A stretch of DNA of 64,000 bases from positions 248,001-312,000 of the forward strand of contig NZ_FIZW01000002.1 of assembly GCF_900059565.1 (NCBI RefSeq). The letters are read 5' to 3'. Position 1 is the first letter of the stretch; every line of letters begins with the position of its first letter. The notes under the pieces were generated by a model. It was not told the DNA's origin, did no database searches, and worked only from the letters and a program-made list of their open reading frames with translations. This document shows, piece after piece, positions 11,545-21,512 of this stretch. The translations under genes and the position numbers were made by a program. Origin of the DNA: Murdochiella massiliensis. Its GTDB lineage: Bacteria; Bacillota; Clostridia; Tissierellales; Peptoniphilaceae.

Positions 11545-11580
11545 AAAAAAAAGGCGAGGAGTTCCCTCCTCGCCTTTTTT
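11545..11580 (-). terminator. Intrinsic terminator between gap and pgk
   Basis: A 9-bp GC-rich stem (11553-11561 with 11566-11574) with a 4-nt loop is flanked by A- and T-tracts on both sides. On the minus strand it ends in eight Ts. It starts 4 bases after the gap stop codon. Confidence 0.85.
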
Positions 11581-11583
11581 GTG

Positions 11584-12588
11584 TTATTTCGCGACTTCCG
11601 CGAAGTATTTGAGGGTGCGCACCATGTTGCTGGTAAAGCCCATTTCATTGTCATACCACGAGCAGGTCTTAACGATCTGCTTTCCGTCCGGTCCTTCCAC
11701 AACATTGGTTAATGTCGCATCGAAAATCGAGGGGCACGGAACGCCGATGATATCGGAGCTTACAATCTCATCTTCATTGTAGCGGAACCATTCTGCATCA
11801 CGCTCTTTCATCGCTGCATTCACTTCCTCAACGGTGACCTTCTTATTTAATACTGAGTAGAGCTCAACGATGGAACCGGTAATGACCGGAACGCGCAATG
11901 CACTACCGTCGATACGACCGCTTAATTCCGGAATAACTTTTCCGATGGCTTTCGCCGCGCCCGTGGTCGCCGGAATGGTGTTGGCGGCACCTGCGCGACT
12001 CTTTCTTCCGCCCGGTGCATCCTGTAAGCGCTGCGTTGAGGTGTAACCATGAATCGTAGACATAATGGAATGATCCACCCCGAAGGCTTCGTTTAATGCG
12101 TTGACCATCGGTGCCAGGCAGTTTGTCGTACAGGACGCCGCAGATACAATGAGATCATCATCATCGAGGCTCTTGTGGTTAACCCCGTAGACAATCATCT
12201 TAACGCCTTCGCCCTTCGCCGGAGCGGAGATGAGAACGCGCTTTGCACCGGCGTCAATGTGTGCTTGCGATTTTTCTTTTGACGTATAAAAGCCGGTGCA
12301 TTCAAGAACAAAATCCACACCCAGTTCTTTCCATGGCAAGTCGGCTGCGTTCTTTTCGGCATAGCAGCGAATCTCATGTCCTTCAACGATGAGGCTGTCA
12401 CCCTTTAACTCAACGTGGTACGGAAAAGCGCCTTGCGCCGTGTCATACTTTAATAGATAAAGCAGATCTTCATTGTCTGTTAAATCGTTAATTGCCACCA
12501 CTTCCAACTCCGGTGCATTGCGCAGCATTTCGCGCAGCGCCAGACGACCGATACGCCCAAAACCGTTAATCGCAACTTTTGTAGCCAT
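11584..12588 (-). CDS. gap: Glyceraldehyde-3-phosphate dehydrogenase (type I)
   Basis: A 334-aa dehydrogenase that oxidises glyceraldehyde 3-phosphate to 1,3-bisphosphoglycerate with NAD. The Rossmann start [15 protein letters not shown] and the catalytic block [12 protein letters not shown] (active Cys near residue 152) are intact. The C-terminal [12 protein letters not shown] is standard. The start follows AGGAGGAAAC. The gene is followed at once by its own terminator, so most transcripts should contain gap alone. Confidence 0.97.
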   Translation of the reverse strand: MATKVAINGFGRIGRLALREMLRNAPELEVVAINDLTDNEDLLYLLKYDTAQGAFPYHVELKGDSLIVEGHEIRCYAEKNAADLPWKELGVDFVLECTGFYTSKEKSQAHIDAGAKRVLISAPAKGEGVKMIVYGVNHKSLDDDDLIVSAASCTTNCLAPMVNALNEAFGVDHSIMSTIHGYTSTQRLQDAPGGRKSRAGAANTIPATTGAAKAIGKVIPELSGRIDGSALRVPVITGSIVELYSVLNKKVTVEEVNAAMKERDAEWFRYNEDEIVSSDIIGVPCPSIFDATLTNVVEGPDGKQIVKTCSWYDNEMGFTSNMVRTLKYFAEVAK

Positions 12589-12636
12589 GTTTCCTCCTAT
12601 TTCTTCCCGATGGGTATTCTGTCGTGCCTACGTTAT

Positions 12637-12676
12637 GGGTTTATACCCTATTTTGATTGTTCCTTACCATAGGAAC
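12637..12676 (-). promoter_or_regulatory. Candidate gap promoter with two inverted repeats
   Basis: The short inverted repeat GGGT-4-ACCC (12637-12648) contains a minus-strand -10-like TATAAA. A second inverted repeat GTTCCT-6-AGGAAC (12659-12676) lies just upstream, where a -35 box would be; no good -35 is visible. The pair could be operators for a glycolytic repressor, but they do not match the CggR operator pattern I know. Confidence 0.3.
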
Positions 12677-12686
12677 GGAAACAAAC

Positions 12687-13646
12687 TTAATTTTTTGTCG
12701 CTTCACTGCTCTCTGCAGGCGCTGCGGAAGCATCTGCTTCCGAGCCTTTCTTCGATTCGGCTTCCGACACTGCGGATGACTCGCTTTCGCCTTCAATTTT
12801 GACATCGGCGGCCGCAATCTGTTCCTGCAGATATTGCGTGTATTTATCTCCATTAATCTTTTCCACAATCTGATCATGAAGCGCTTCAACGGTATCGTTA
12901 CGCTTGTTCACCTGAATGATGTGGAATCCGAACTGGCTCTTTACCGGAGCGCCGATTTCGCCCACCTTCTGTTCAAGAATAGCCTTCTTGAATTCGGGAA
13001 CAAACTTGTCGGGCGAGGTCAATCCTAAACTTCCGCCATTTTGTGCGGATTGCGCATCCAGAGAGACCTCTTTGGCGACATCTTCAAATTTCTCGCCTTT
13101 ATCCAGACGTTCTTTCACCTTGTTCGCTTCATCTTCCGTCTTAACCAAAATATGGCGAGCTTCTACGGTAATCAGCGCGTCCTTATTCTTTTCAAAATAC
13201 GTTTTGATCTCATCGTCGGCAGGCTGGTGATTCTGATTGAACCACTCTCTATGCTTACGCGAAATGGTCTCATAACGGAGGCTGTCCTTAAGCTGATCAT
13301 CCGTAATACCGAGCGATTTAATGGTGTTGCTATAATTGGCCGCACCACCATATGCCTGAATGGCCTTATCGTACTCCACGGCATAATCCTTGTCGGTCAA
13401 TTCGATTTTGTTCTTTTTCAGTTCCTGCAACATAACCTGCTCAGAAATAAGTGATTCGCGGATCGTCATGGGTAAACGATACTGCGCGGCGATCATGCTT
13501 TTATAGAGATCCAGCTGGGAATCGTACTTCGCCTTGGAGATTTTCTCTCCATTGACGGTGGCAAAGGTCTCCTGTGATGCACCACAGCCGGCCAACGCCA
13601 ACATACCTGCCAATGCCAGAGCCACTACTTTTTTACTGCTTTTCAT
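12687..13646 (-). CDS. prsA: Peptidyl-prolyl isomerase lipoprotein (PrsA/SurA-like, parvulin)
   Basis: A 319-aa exported foldase lipoprotein. The signal peptide ends in the lipobox LAGC (Cys21). A SurA-like N-terminal chaperone region (about 28-150) is followed by a parvulin domain (about 160-255) with EARHILVKTEDEA and QFGFHIIQV. The last 40 residues are rich in Ser, Ala and Glu and look unstructured. It should help fold proteins outside the membrane. The gene starts inside the last codons of mfd (14-base overlap) behind AAGGAGGAAAGTATTA. Clostridial and bacillar gene runs often place a prsA-like gene after mfd. Confidence 0.9.
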   Translation of the reverse strand: MKSSKKVVALALAGMLALAGCGASQETFATVNGEKISKAKYDSQLDLYKSMIAAQYRLPMTIRESLISEQVMLQELKKNKIELTDKDYAVEYDKAIQAYGGAANYSNTIKSLGITDDQLKDSLRYETISRKHREWFNQNHQPADDEIKTYFEKNKDALITVEARHILVKTEDEANKVKERLDKGEKFEDVAKEVSLDAQSAQNGGSLGLTSPDKFVPEFKKAILEQKVGEIGAPVKSQFGFHIIQVNKRNDTVEALHDQIVEKINGDKYTQYLQEQIAAADVKIEGESESSAVSEAESKKGSEADASAAPAESSEATKN

Positions 13647-16600
13647 TAATACTTTCCTCCTTGTTTTTTAACTGCGTCATGAGTGACAGTAGTCGTTTCG
13701 TATCATTTAGTTTTCTCGGCGTTGCCGCGATCTTAAAACGCGGCACTTTCTGAAAGTCGAAGGTCAGCGGACCGCTATACCCTTCAGAAATCGCCTTGAG
13801 CTGTTCCACGGAAAATTGTTCAAAACGCTCATAACGCAATTCGACCGCTTCTTCCGTCTCCTTAATACGAGAAAAGCCCAAGTCGCTCGCCCATCGTTTA
13901 ATCAGGGCGATGTTGAGCAGATTTTCAACGCTTTCCGGAGGGTCACCGAAGCGATCAATGAGTTCCTCTACAATTTTACCGTAATCTTCTTCATTTTCAA
14001 TCGCAGCGATCTGACGATACATCATGATTTTGTCGGAACTTTGAGGGATGTAGCTGTCAGGAATGTAGGCACTGACCTTAACATCGACGTTAATGTCATC
14101 CAAATGCACCTTTTTCGTTTCTCCTTTGACGCGGGCTACCGCTTCTTCCAACATGCGCACATACAGCTCATAGCCGATGGACTCGATATGGCCGGATTGG
14201 CTCTCTCCCAGAAGATTTCCCGCTCCGCGAAGTTCCAGATCACGCATGGCAATTTTATAACCGGAACCGAACTCACTGAAATCGCGTATAGCTTTTAAGC
14301 GTTTTTCCGAAATTTCCGACAGCATGTGATCGCGTTCATACGTAAAATAGGCATAACTTTGTCTATCTGAGCGCCCGATGCGTCCCTTCAACTGATAGAG
14401 CTGGGACAGGCCCATGCGATCGGCTCGCTCAACGATGAGCGTATTGACGTTGGCGATGTCCATTCCCGTTTCAATGATGGTGGTCGAAAGCAAAATATCG
14501 GCTTCCCCCGATACAAAGCCCTCCATTACATTTTCCAGTTCACGTATGCTCATCTGGCCATGGGCCACCGCAATACGTGCCTCCGGCACAAGAGCCTGAA
14601 GACGCTCATAGGCATAATGAATATCATGAACGCGATTATGAACAACATAAACCTGGCCATGGCGGTCCAATTCACGCCGAATGGCGTCGCGAATAACGAG
14701 AGGATCTGCCTCAAGCACATAAGATATCGTCGGATAGCGCTCTTCCGGCGGCTCCTCCAGAAGACTCATATCGCGAATTCCCGTCAAAGAAAGTTGAAGA
14801 GTTCGCGGAATGGGCGTTGCGGAAAGCGTCAACACATCCACGTTTTCCTTCATTTTCTTCATTTTCTCTTTGTCCTTTACGCCGAAACGTTGCTCTTCAT
14901 CGACGATCAGCAGGCCTAAATCCTTGAAATGCACATCTTTGGACAGCAGGCGATGCGTTCCCACAACAATGTCGACACTCCCCTGACCGAGACTTTTTAC
15001 GACTTCTTTTTGCTTCTCCGCGCTTTTAAAGCGGGAAAGAAATTCAATGCGCAACGGAAAAGAAAGAAAGCGATCCATCATGGTCTGATAATGCTGTTGC
15101 ACAAGAATCGTGGTAGGAGCCAGGAAGGCAACCTGTTTTCCATCCATAACGGCCTTGAATGCTGCGCGCAATGCCACCTCAGTTTTGCCATAGCCGACGT
15201 CTCCGCAGAGCAGACGATCCATGGGCTTGTCCCGTTCCATATCCTGTTTGATTTCCTCGGTTGCCCGAAGCTGAGAGGGCGTCTCTTCATAAGAAAACGA
15301 CTCTTCAAATTCCTGTTGCCAAGGCGAATCCGGTGCAAAGGCATGCCCCTTTACTTTCGCTCGTTTTGCATAGAGAGCCAACAGATCTTCCGCGATCGCA
15401 TCCACCGCTTTTTTCGCTTTTTCTTTGGAGCGCTTCCATTCGCCGCCTCCCAAAGAAGAGATACGCGGCTTTGGACCGCCACTTCCGATATATTTGGTGA
15501 CCAGGTCCATTTCGTCGGTAGGTACGTAGAGCGCATCGGCACCTTTGTAGCTGATTTTAATAAAATCCTTGACCAGTCCGTCATACGCGATGGTTTCCGT
15601 ACCCAAAAACTCTCCGATGCCATAGAGTTCGTGCACGACATAGTCTCCTGGTGTTAAATCCTGGTAGTTGAGCAAATCGCTTTTTCGACGCGGACGATGA
15701 ACCGGTTTCCGTTTCTTTTCCTGACCGAAGATTTCCGTACGCGAAAAAATCAGTACATTGCTGTCCACCAATTGAAAACCGTGCGGTAAAGACAGACGGC
15801 TGAGAAGAATTTGTCCCTCCTTGAGAGACAGGGAATCACTTTTTTCGGTTTCGCGCGAAAACTGTACATCAGAAGCGGTTAAACGTTCAGCCAAGGCATT
15901 ATCCGCCGCACCGCAGGCAAGAAAGACCTTTTTCTTCTGTTTCTGCGTCCAATGTAAATACGCCACAAAGTCCGTCCAACGATGATGAAAGTTCTCCAAC
16001 TCTCTCGTGCGTATCTGCAACAGAGCATCGGGTGTGAAAAACCGCGATTTTTTCAAAATTTGTGTGAGATTGATCATGACATACGCCGAAAGACTTTCTG
16101 CAATCTCCTCCGCAGGCAAGAGATGATGCAGATGTTCACGCAGCAATTCAGACTGTTCGGCTAAGGTCGTAACCGTCTCCAGCACCAGCGCATCCCGGCG
16201 TTTTTCGGTCTCCATAATGCGCGAAAAATCATCAAAGACCACCACCGCATTGTCCGGTAAATAATCCATTAATCCGGCCAGCGCATCGTCGTTAAGATAA
16301 GCTTCGGCCAGATCGGGATTGTCAACATGATTATCTGTTTCAAGCGTATCCAGAAGACGGTAAAATTTATCCAGATGCCCTTGACGACGTTCTTTTTTAG
16401 CCAAGCGCTCCGCTTCGGAAATATCTTTCTTCAACCGCTGGATCACATCCTGACAATCCGCATCGGTAAAGAGCAGGTTTTCAGCCGGCGTGAGCAGAAT
16501 GCTCTCCACCGCTTCATCACTTCGTTGTGTTTCAACGGAAAACGTATGAATACGATCAATGGTGGTGTCAAAAAATTCAACGCGATATGGCTGCTTCGCC

Positions 16601-17157
16601 GAGGGTGGGAAAACATCCAGAATATCCCCGCGCACGGAAAACTCGCCGGCGTGTTCGACAGAGGTCGTCCGCACATAGCGCATAGACACAAGTTTTTGCG
16701 CAACCGTATCAAGCTCCGCTTCCTTTTCCACGGTAAGCGAAACAACACTCTGTGCATAACGTCTCGGCGGTACGACGCGTCGCTTGAGGGCGGTCAATGT
16801 CGTAGAAACAATCAGATTTCCGCCGTTATACAGCCGCTGTAAAACGGCTAAGCGCTGACGAGAAACGGGTGAAACAACGGTATCCGTCTTGAAAAATTGC
16901 CACTCTTCTTCGGGATACGTCACGGCATTATCCGCACCGGATAAAACCAGTGCATCGGTGAATGCACGAGCCTTCACCGCCGATTCAAACACGACAAAAA
17001 CAGGACAACTTCGTTTTTCCGCCAAGGAGGCGACAAAGGGTCCTGTGCTTTCCCCCACTAAACCGTGAAGATGGATACGCCGTTTTCCCGCCTGCAACGT
17101 CTGCAGAAGGCGGGAAAAACGGGGCTCCGCTAAAAATAAATCTTCTACCTTACTCAT
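13633..17157 (-). CDS. mfd: Transcription-repair coupling factor
   Basis: A 1174-aa DNA translocase that removes stalled RNA polymerase and recruits the UvrA repair complex. Order: UvrB-like N-terminal modules, a CarD-like RNA polymerase-interaction domain ([19 protein letters not shown] near residue 500), a RecG-like helicase core with Walker [10 protein letters not shown] (near 652) and VDEEQRFGV (near 754), motif [14 protein letters not shown] and a C-terminal regulatory domain. The start is ATG 17157, overlapping the pth stop as TGATG with GGAG upstream. An open frame four codons longer begins with TTG and is less likely. Confidence 0.96.
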   Translation of the reverse strand: MSKVEDLFLAEPRFSRLLQTLQAGKRRIHLHGLVGESTGPFVASLAEKRSCPVFVVFESAVKARAFTDALVLSGADNAVTYPEEEWQFFKTDTVVSPVSRQRLAVLQRLYNGGNLIVSTTLTALKRRVVPPRRYAQSVVSLTVEKEAELDTVAQKLVSMRYVRTTSVEHAGEFSVRGDILDVFPPSAKQPYRVEFFDTTIDRIHTFSVETQRSDEAVESILLTPAENLLFTDADCQDVIQRLKKDISEAERLAKKERRQGHLDKFYRLLDTLETDNHVDNPDLAEAYLNDDALAGLMDYLPDNAVVVFDDFSRIMETEKRRDALVLETVTTLAEQSELLREHLHHLLPAEEIAESLSAYVMINLTQILKKSRFFTPDALLQIRTRELENFHHRWTDFVAYLHWTQKQKKKVFLACGAADNALAERLTASDVQFSRETEKSDSLSLKEGQILLSRLSLPHGFQLVDSNVLIFSRTEIFGQEKKRKPVHRPRRKSDLLNYQDLTPGDYVVHELYGIGEFLGTETIAYDGLVKDFIKISYKGADALYVPTDEMDLVTKYIGSGGPKPRISSLGGGEWKRSKEKAKKAVDAIAEDLLALYAKRAKVKGHAFAPDSPWQQEFEESFSYEETPSQLRATEEIKQDMERDKPMDRLLCGDVGYGKTEVALRAAFKAVMDGKQVAFLAPTTILVQQHYQTMMDRFLSFPLRIEFLSRFKSAEKQKEVVKSLGQGSVDIVVGTHRLLSKDVHFKDLGLLIVDEEQRFGVKDKEKMKKMKENVDVLTLSATPIPRTLQLSLTGIRDMSLLEEPPEERYPTISYVLEADPLVIRDAIRRELDRHGQVYVVHNRVHDIHYAYERLQALVPEARIAVAHGQMSIRELENVMEGFVSGEADILLSTTIIETGMDIANVNTLIVERADRMGLSQLYQLKGRIGRSDRQSYAYFTYERDHMLSEISEKRLKAIRDFSEFGSGYKIAMRDLELRGAGNLLGESQSGHIESIGYELYVRMLEEAVARVKGETKKVHLDDINVDVKVSAYIPDSYIPQSSDKIMMYRQIAAIENEEDYGKIVEELIDRFGDPPESVENLLNIALIKRWASDLGFSRIKETEEAVELRYERFEQFSVEQLKAISEGYSGPLTFDFQKVPRFKIAATPRKLNDTKRLLSLMTQLKNKEESINEKQ

Positions 17158-17840
17158 CAATCTCCGCAACGCTTGGCGCCTTTACGAAACGCATCTTGAC
17201 GTTCGCGTTCCTGATCCCGCTTCGCTTCAAGTGCTTTCTTCTCTTCGCTTTGCTCTTTTATCGAAGGAGCAAGCCATCCGTTCCAGGTGTTCATCGCGGT
17301 GGGAAGGTCATGATCCAGAATATCGAGAACCGCCTGTGCCGCCGCCTCGGTTTCTTCGTCAATCGTCTTCTGATCTTCTTCCGCAAAGCGGGCCAGAACA
17401 AAGTCCGCAAGGTCCCACGAGGCCGGCCGATGACCGGTCGCAATCTTCACTCGGGCAAAGGCATCGCTGCCCAGTTCCTGAACAAGAGATCGCAGCCCGT
17501 TATGTGTTCCGGCCGATCCTTTTTCACGTATGCGCACCGTCCCCAGATGAATATCGATGTCATCGACGAGCACCAGCACATCTGCCGGTTCGACATGATA
17601 AAAGTCGACAACCTGTCTGACCGCTTTTCCGGAAAGATTCATATAGGTCTGCGGTTTGACCAAAACCAGTTTTTGTCCGGCATAGCGTCCTTCGCCGATT
17701 AACGCATCCCACTTCGAACGGTCCACGGCAATCCCCAGTTTTTGTGCTACACGATCCAACACGGCAAAACCGATGTTATGGCGTGTCCCCTCATAACGCG
17801 CACCCGGATTTCCCAGGCCGACAATAATCTTCGTACTCAT
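17157..17840 (-). CDS. pth: Peptidyl-tRNA hydrolase with extended charged tail
   Basis: A 227-aa hydrolase that recycles peptidyl-tRNA released from stalled ribosomes. The N-terminal signature VGLGNPGARYEGTRHNIGF contains the catalytic His21; VLVDDIDIHLG and GSAGTHNGLRS follow. Family members are usually about 185-195 residues. Here the last 35 or so residues form a Lys/Glu/Arg-rich tail, possibly a helix, of unknown role. The ATG overlaps the prs stop as ATGA, and the stop overlaps the mfd start. The order prs, pth, mfd is common in Firmicutes. Confidence 0.95.
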   Translation of the reverse strand: MSTKIIVGLGNPGARYEGTRHNIGFAVLDRVAQKLGIAVDRSKWDALIGEGRYAGQKLVLVKPQTYMNLSGKAVRQVVDFYHVEPADVLVLVDDIDIHLGTVRIREKGSAGTHNGLRSLVQELGSDAFARVKIATGHRPASWDLADFVLARFAEEDQKTIDEETEAAAQAVLDILDHDLPTAMNTWNGWLAPSIKEQSEEKKALEAKRDQERERQDAFRKGAKRCGD

Positions 17841-18790
17841 CGGCTGAACAACCCGCTGACGGACTTAAACGAGTAGACGCGTCGAATGGCTTCCGCCAGC
17901 AAGGGCGCGATCGAAACAATTTCAATCTTCTCGTTCATCTTTTCTTCATCCAGCTTAACCGTATCGGTGACGACACATTTCTTTACAGAGGAACGCAGGA
18001 TCTTTTCCGAAGCATTGCCGGACAATAGAGCATGGGAAGCGGTAATGTAGACATCCTTCGCTCCCCGTTTGGTCAGGAAGTCGGCCGCATTGGTAATCGT
18101 TCCGGCGGTATCAATGATGTCGTCAATGATGATGCAATTCTTGTTTTCCACATCGCCAATGATATCCACTACTTCCGAAACGTTAGCTTCAGGACGGTGT
18201 TTTTCAATGATGGCGATGGGCAGGCCGAGCAGATGCGAAAAAGCGCGTGCGCGTGTGACACCGCCCAGATCCGGAGAAACCACCATCCAGTCGTCCGGCG
18301 AATCCTTGACCAGCGGACGGAAATAATCGGCTAAAAGACGACCGCCCTGGAAATGATCTACCGGAATATCGAAATAGCCCTGAATTTGTCCGGCATGAAG
18401 ATCAACCGTGATGACACGATCCACGCCTGCCGTCTCAAGCAGGTCCGCTACGAGTTTCGCCGTAATCGGCTCACGGCCGCTGGTTTTACGGTCCTGACGG
18501 GCATAACCGTAATATGGCAGGACAAGGTTAATGTGGCTGACGGATGCGCGCTTAAAGGCATCAGCACAAATGAGGGCTTCCATCAGATGGTCATTCACCG
18601 GCTCGGACGTCGGCTGAATCAGAAAAACATCATAGCCACGGACCGTCTCATTGATTTTGACGTTAATCTCGCCGTCAGCAAAATGGCCTACCTTCATGTC
18701 GCCAAGCGGCATGTCCAGTTCCCGACAAATCGCCTGCGCCAACGGAAGATTGGCATTTCCCGAAAAAATCTTCATTCCCACGCGTTCCAT
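17837..18790 (-). CDS. prs: Ribose-phosphate pyrophosphokinase
   Basis: A 317-aa enzyme making PRPP from ribose 5-phosphate and ATP for nucleotide, His and Trp synthesis. The catalytic flexible-loop region YARQDRKTSGREPI, the metal/ATP signature VDLHAGQIQGYFDIPVDH and the PRPP loop IIDDIIDTAGTI are present. The start is ATG 18790 behind AAAGGGGGATGT; 17 further codons upstream stay open but lack a ribosome site. It lies 92 bases after the glmU-like gene, the usual partner upstream of prs. Confidence 0.96.
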   Translation of the reverse strand: MERVGMKIFSGNANLPLAQAICRELDMPLGDMKVGHFADGEINVKINETVRGYDVFLIQPTSEPVNDHLMEALICADAFKRASVSHINLVLPYYGYARQDRKTSGREPITAKLVADLLETAGVDRVITVDLHAGQIQGYFDIPVDHFQGGRLLADYFRPLVKDSPDDWMVVSPDLGGVTRARAFSHLLGLPIAIIEKHRPEANVSEVVDIIGDVENKNCIIIDDIIDTAGTITNAADFLTKRGAKDVYITASHALLSGNASEKILRSSVKKCVVTDTVKLDEEKMNEKIEIVSIAPLLAEAIRRVYSFKSVSGLFSR

Positions 18791-18882
18791 ACATCCCCCT
18801 TTGTCCTTTTCGCGTTTCCACGAGCATCGTCTGCACGGCAAGTCCGGAATCTTTTTCGTTACGGTATGTCGTGCAAAAAGCC

Positions 18883-20004
18883 TTACAACAACCCCTTCTC
18901 TTTACGTCGAGCCACATAGCCCGGAATATTTCGCTGTTCCGCACGTTCCACGGCTAACGCCCCTTTATCGACCGCTTTGGTAATCGTTGAGCCTGCGGCG
19001 ATAAAGCTCTCGTCTTCCACCTCAACCGGGGCAACCAGATTGGCATTGGAACCAATAAATACGTGGTCACCGACGATGGCCTTGTGCTTGTTCTTTCCAT
19101 CATAGTTACAGAAGATGACCCCGCAGGAAATGTTAACGTCCTTTCCCACTTCCGCATCACCGATATAGGCAAGATGTCCCGCCTTTGTTCCTTCGCCAAG
19201 GCTTGCTTTCTTAACCTCGACAAAATTACCGATGTGCACATTCTCGCCGATGATGGCATGCGGACGTAAATGGGAGAACGGACCGATATTTGAAGCTTTA
19301 GCCATCACGGATTCTTCAATTATGGAAGAACGGATGGTGACATTATCGGCAATGGCCGAATCCGTAATTTCCGATCCTTCCGTGATCAGACAATGTTCAC
19401 CGACTGTGGTTTTTCCCATGATGCGTACGGCACCGCGAATCCAGGTTCCTTTGCCGATAATGACCTCAGGGGCAATGCGCGTTAAAGTGGGTTCATCAAT
19501 GCGCACGCCTTTTTCCATCCAGCAATAACAGATCTTCTGCGCCAAATGTTTTTCCGCCAATTGCAACGTCAAAAAGGAATTGACCACCGGAATATCAAGG
19601 AAAAGTTCATCGATAACAGGATCCGCATCGTCTGGCTTAGCGACATCCATCCAAGCCTCAAAAAAGGTATCAAAATCGTCGGCAAAGGCATCCTGCAGCA
19701 GCTTCCGTTCCTGTTCGCTCACCTTGACCGCCGCCGGATGGCCGTCATAATCTGTCAACACACGTTGTTCGTCACTGTAGAAGCGATACAACATCTCCTC
19801 ATCCAGTCCCGCTGCGGCTTCATGAACGACAAGCAGATCTCCCCGACACGTGTCAAGTCCGTCCTGAAGAATCGTCCAGGACGGACCTGTAGCGGCTTGC
19901 ATAATCAATTCGCGAATCGGATGACCCAATATCCGCATTTGTGCTTCTTCCTCCGCGCGATGCGCGTTAAGAAAGGAGGAAGACAGAATAAAAAGTGAAG
20001 GCAT
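18883..20004 (-). CDS. glmU: GlmU-like protein: acetyltransferase domain kept, uridyltransferase domain degenerate
   Basis: A 373-aa protein, against about 450-460 for normal GlmU. The C-terminal left-handed beta-helix (about 145-373) is well kept: KAGHLAYIGDAEVG holds the acetyltransferase catalytic His, followed by CNYDGKNKH and FIGSNANLVAPV. The preceding linker VNSFLTLQLAEKHL matches the end of the GlmU pyrophosphorylase domain. The N-terminal half is only about 140 residues. Where GlmU has LAAGKGTRMKS, this protein has ILSSSFLNAHRAEEEAQ, and the uridyl-binding motifs are missing. I infer it can acetylate glucosamine 1-phosphate but not make UDP-GlcNAc. The start follows AAGGAGAGAGT. Gene order with prs, pth and mfd is that of standard glmU. 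Confidence 0.85.
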   Translation of the reverse strand: MPSLFILSSSFLNAHRAEEEAQMRILGHPIRELIMQAATGPSWTILQDGLDTCRGDLLVVHEAAAGLDEEMLYRFYSDEQRVLTDYDGHPAAVKVSEQERKLLQDAFADDFDTFFEAWMDVAKPDDADPVIDELFLDIPVVNSFLTLQLAEKHLAQKICYCWMEKGVRIDEPTLTRIAPEVIIGKGTWIRGAVRIMGKTTVGEHCLITEGSEITDSAIADNVTIRSSIIEESVMAKASNIGPFSHLRPHAIIGENVHIGNFVEVKKASLGEGTKAGHLAYIGDAEVGKDVNISCGVIFCNYDGKNKHKAIVGDHVFIGSNANLVAPVEVEDESFIAAGSTITKAVDKGALAVERAEQRNIPGYVARRKEKGLL

Positions 20005-20039
20005 ACTCTCTCCTTATGGATTATCGTAAAATCAAAGTT

Positions 20040-20068
20040 ATTATACACAAACCAGACGCGGAAACCAA
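20040..20068 (-). promoter_or_regulatory. Promoter of the glmU-like/prs/pth/mfd/prsA operon
   Basis: Minus-strand TTGGTT, a 17-bp spacer and a perfect TATAAT lie 36 bases upstream of the glmU-like start. Confidence 0.7.
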
Positions 20069-20097
20069 CCGACGAACGCTCTCTTCTATGGTATAAT
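20069..20097 (+). promoter_or_regulatory. Promoter of murC (extended -10)
   Basis: Plus-strand CCGACG, a 17-bp spacer and TATAAT preceded by TGG (extended -10). The -35 box is weak. It abuts the -35 box of the opposite promoter, so the two polymerases could compete. Confidence 0.65.
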
Positions 20098-20126
20098 ACC
20101 GACTTGAATAAGCGCGAGGAGGAGAA

Positions 20127-21512
20127 ATGTTTCAATTTACTTTACAGCCTACAAAAATAAAAAAAGTCCATTTCATTGGCATCGGCGGCGTCAGTATGTC
20201 GGGCATTGCCGAGCTGCTTCATGATAAAGGGTTCACGGTCACCGGATCGGATATTCGCGATAACAAATATGTGCGCCATCTGCAATCTGTTGGCATCCCC
20301 GTAACGATCGGTCAAAAAGCGGAAAATATTACCGATCAGGAATTTTTCGTCTATACCGACGCCATTCTCCCGACCAATCCGGAGCTACAGGCGGCTATAG
20401 CTACGCGCAAGCCCTGCGTAACACGAGGACAATTCTTGGGCGCCCTGATGCAAAATTTCCCCGCTTCCATCGCCGTTTCCGGGTCACACGGGAAATCTAC
20501 GACCACATCCATGATTTCGGATATTCTCATTCGTACGGATGAATCTCCCACAATTCTGTTGGGCGGAACGTTGGATGACATCGGCGGAAATGTACTTTCC
20601 GGAGACGGCCCGTTTTTCCTGGCGGAAGCCTGTGAATACAAAGGCAACATCCGCTATTATTATCCGCAGATTGCCATCGTCCTCAATTTAGACGAAGATC
20701 ATCTCGACTATTACAAGGACATGGATGATATAGTTAATGCATTTGAAGGTTATATGGAAAATATTCAGCCTGACGGTGTCGCCATTATCAATGCGGATGA
20801 TCCGCATTCAAAAACCCTTCCCGCCCATGTAACGGGACGCGCAATTACCTATGGCATAAACAATACGGAAGCCGATTACTACGTTACTGACGTCACGTTC
20901 GATTCCGTCGGACATCCGGCGTTCACACTGCATTTCCCGGACGGCACCAGCGAACACTATCAGTTGGGGATTATCGGGCGCTTCAACATTTATAACGCCG
21001 TCGCATCCATTATCGCGTGTGATGTTACACACGTTGATCGGAAAATCATTAAGCAGGGAATTGAAGAATACCGTCCGCTGCATCGCCGCATGGAATACGT
21101 CGGCGACTTCTGCGGTGCGCGTGTACTCACCGATTACGGTCATCATCCGGTGGAAATTCGTGCAACCCTACATGCTCTTGCCGAACATAAAACGAAAAAA
21201 CTCTGGTGTGTTTTCCAGCCCTATACCATTTCCCGCACCAAGACGCTGATGAATGATTTTGCCAAAGCCTTCAGTGATGCGGATGAATCGGTCATCACCG
21301 CCATTCAGGTGGCACGCGAAATTGACACCGGCGAAGTAACCGGCGACCATCTGGTGAAACGTATTTGTGAAAATGGAGATAACGCCGTATTTCAGGAGAC
21401 CTTTGCCGACGTGTGTGCATACCTGAAAGATCGGGTTGCGGAAGGCGACATCATCTTGACGACGGGATGTGGAAATGTCGACGAGTTGGCGGAAATGTTG
21501 GTTCGTTATTAA
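20127..21512 (+). CDS. murC: UDP-N-acetylmuramate--L-alanine ligase
   Basis: A 461-aa Mur ligase that adds L-Ala to UDP-MurNAc in the cytoplasm, the first peptide step of peptidoglycan synthesis. The N-terminal fold has the Gly-rich IGIGGVSMSGIAELL (residues about 17-31). The ATP loop is SGSHGKSTTTSM near residue 117, and LNLDEDHLDYY is also typical of MurC. The start follows GAGGAGGAGAA. It is transcribed away from the glmU-like operon, so two steps of the UDP-sugar route share one promoter region. Its 3' end overlaps the convergent TPR gene by 4 bases, with no terminator between them. Confidence 0.96.
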   Translation: MFQFTLQPTKIKKVHFIGIGGVSMSGIAELLHDKGFTVTGSDIRDNKYVRHLQSVGIPVTIGQKAENITDQEFFVYTDAILPTNPELQAAIATRKPCVTRGQFLGALMQNFPASIAVSGSHGKSTTTSMISDILIRTDESPTILLGGTLDDIGGNVLSGDGPFFLAEACEYKGNIRYYYPQIAIVLNLDEDHLDYYKDMDDIVNAFEGYMENIQPDGVAIINADDPHSKTLPAHVTGRAITYGINNTEADYYVTDVTFDSVGHPAFTLHFPDGTSEHYQLGIIGRFNIYNAVASIIACDVTHVDRKIIKQGIEEYRPLHRRMEYVGDFCGARVLTDYGHHPVEIRATLHALAEHKTKKLWCVFQPYTISRTKTLMNDFAKAFSDADESVITAIQVAREIDTGEVTGDHLVKRICENGDNAVFQETFADVCAYLKDRVAEGDIILTTGCGNVDELAEMLVRY

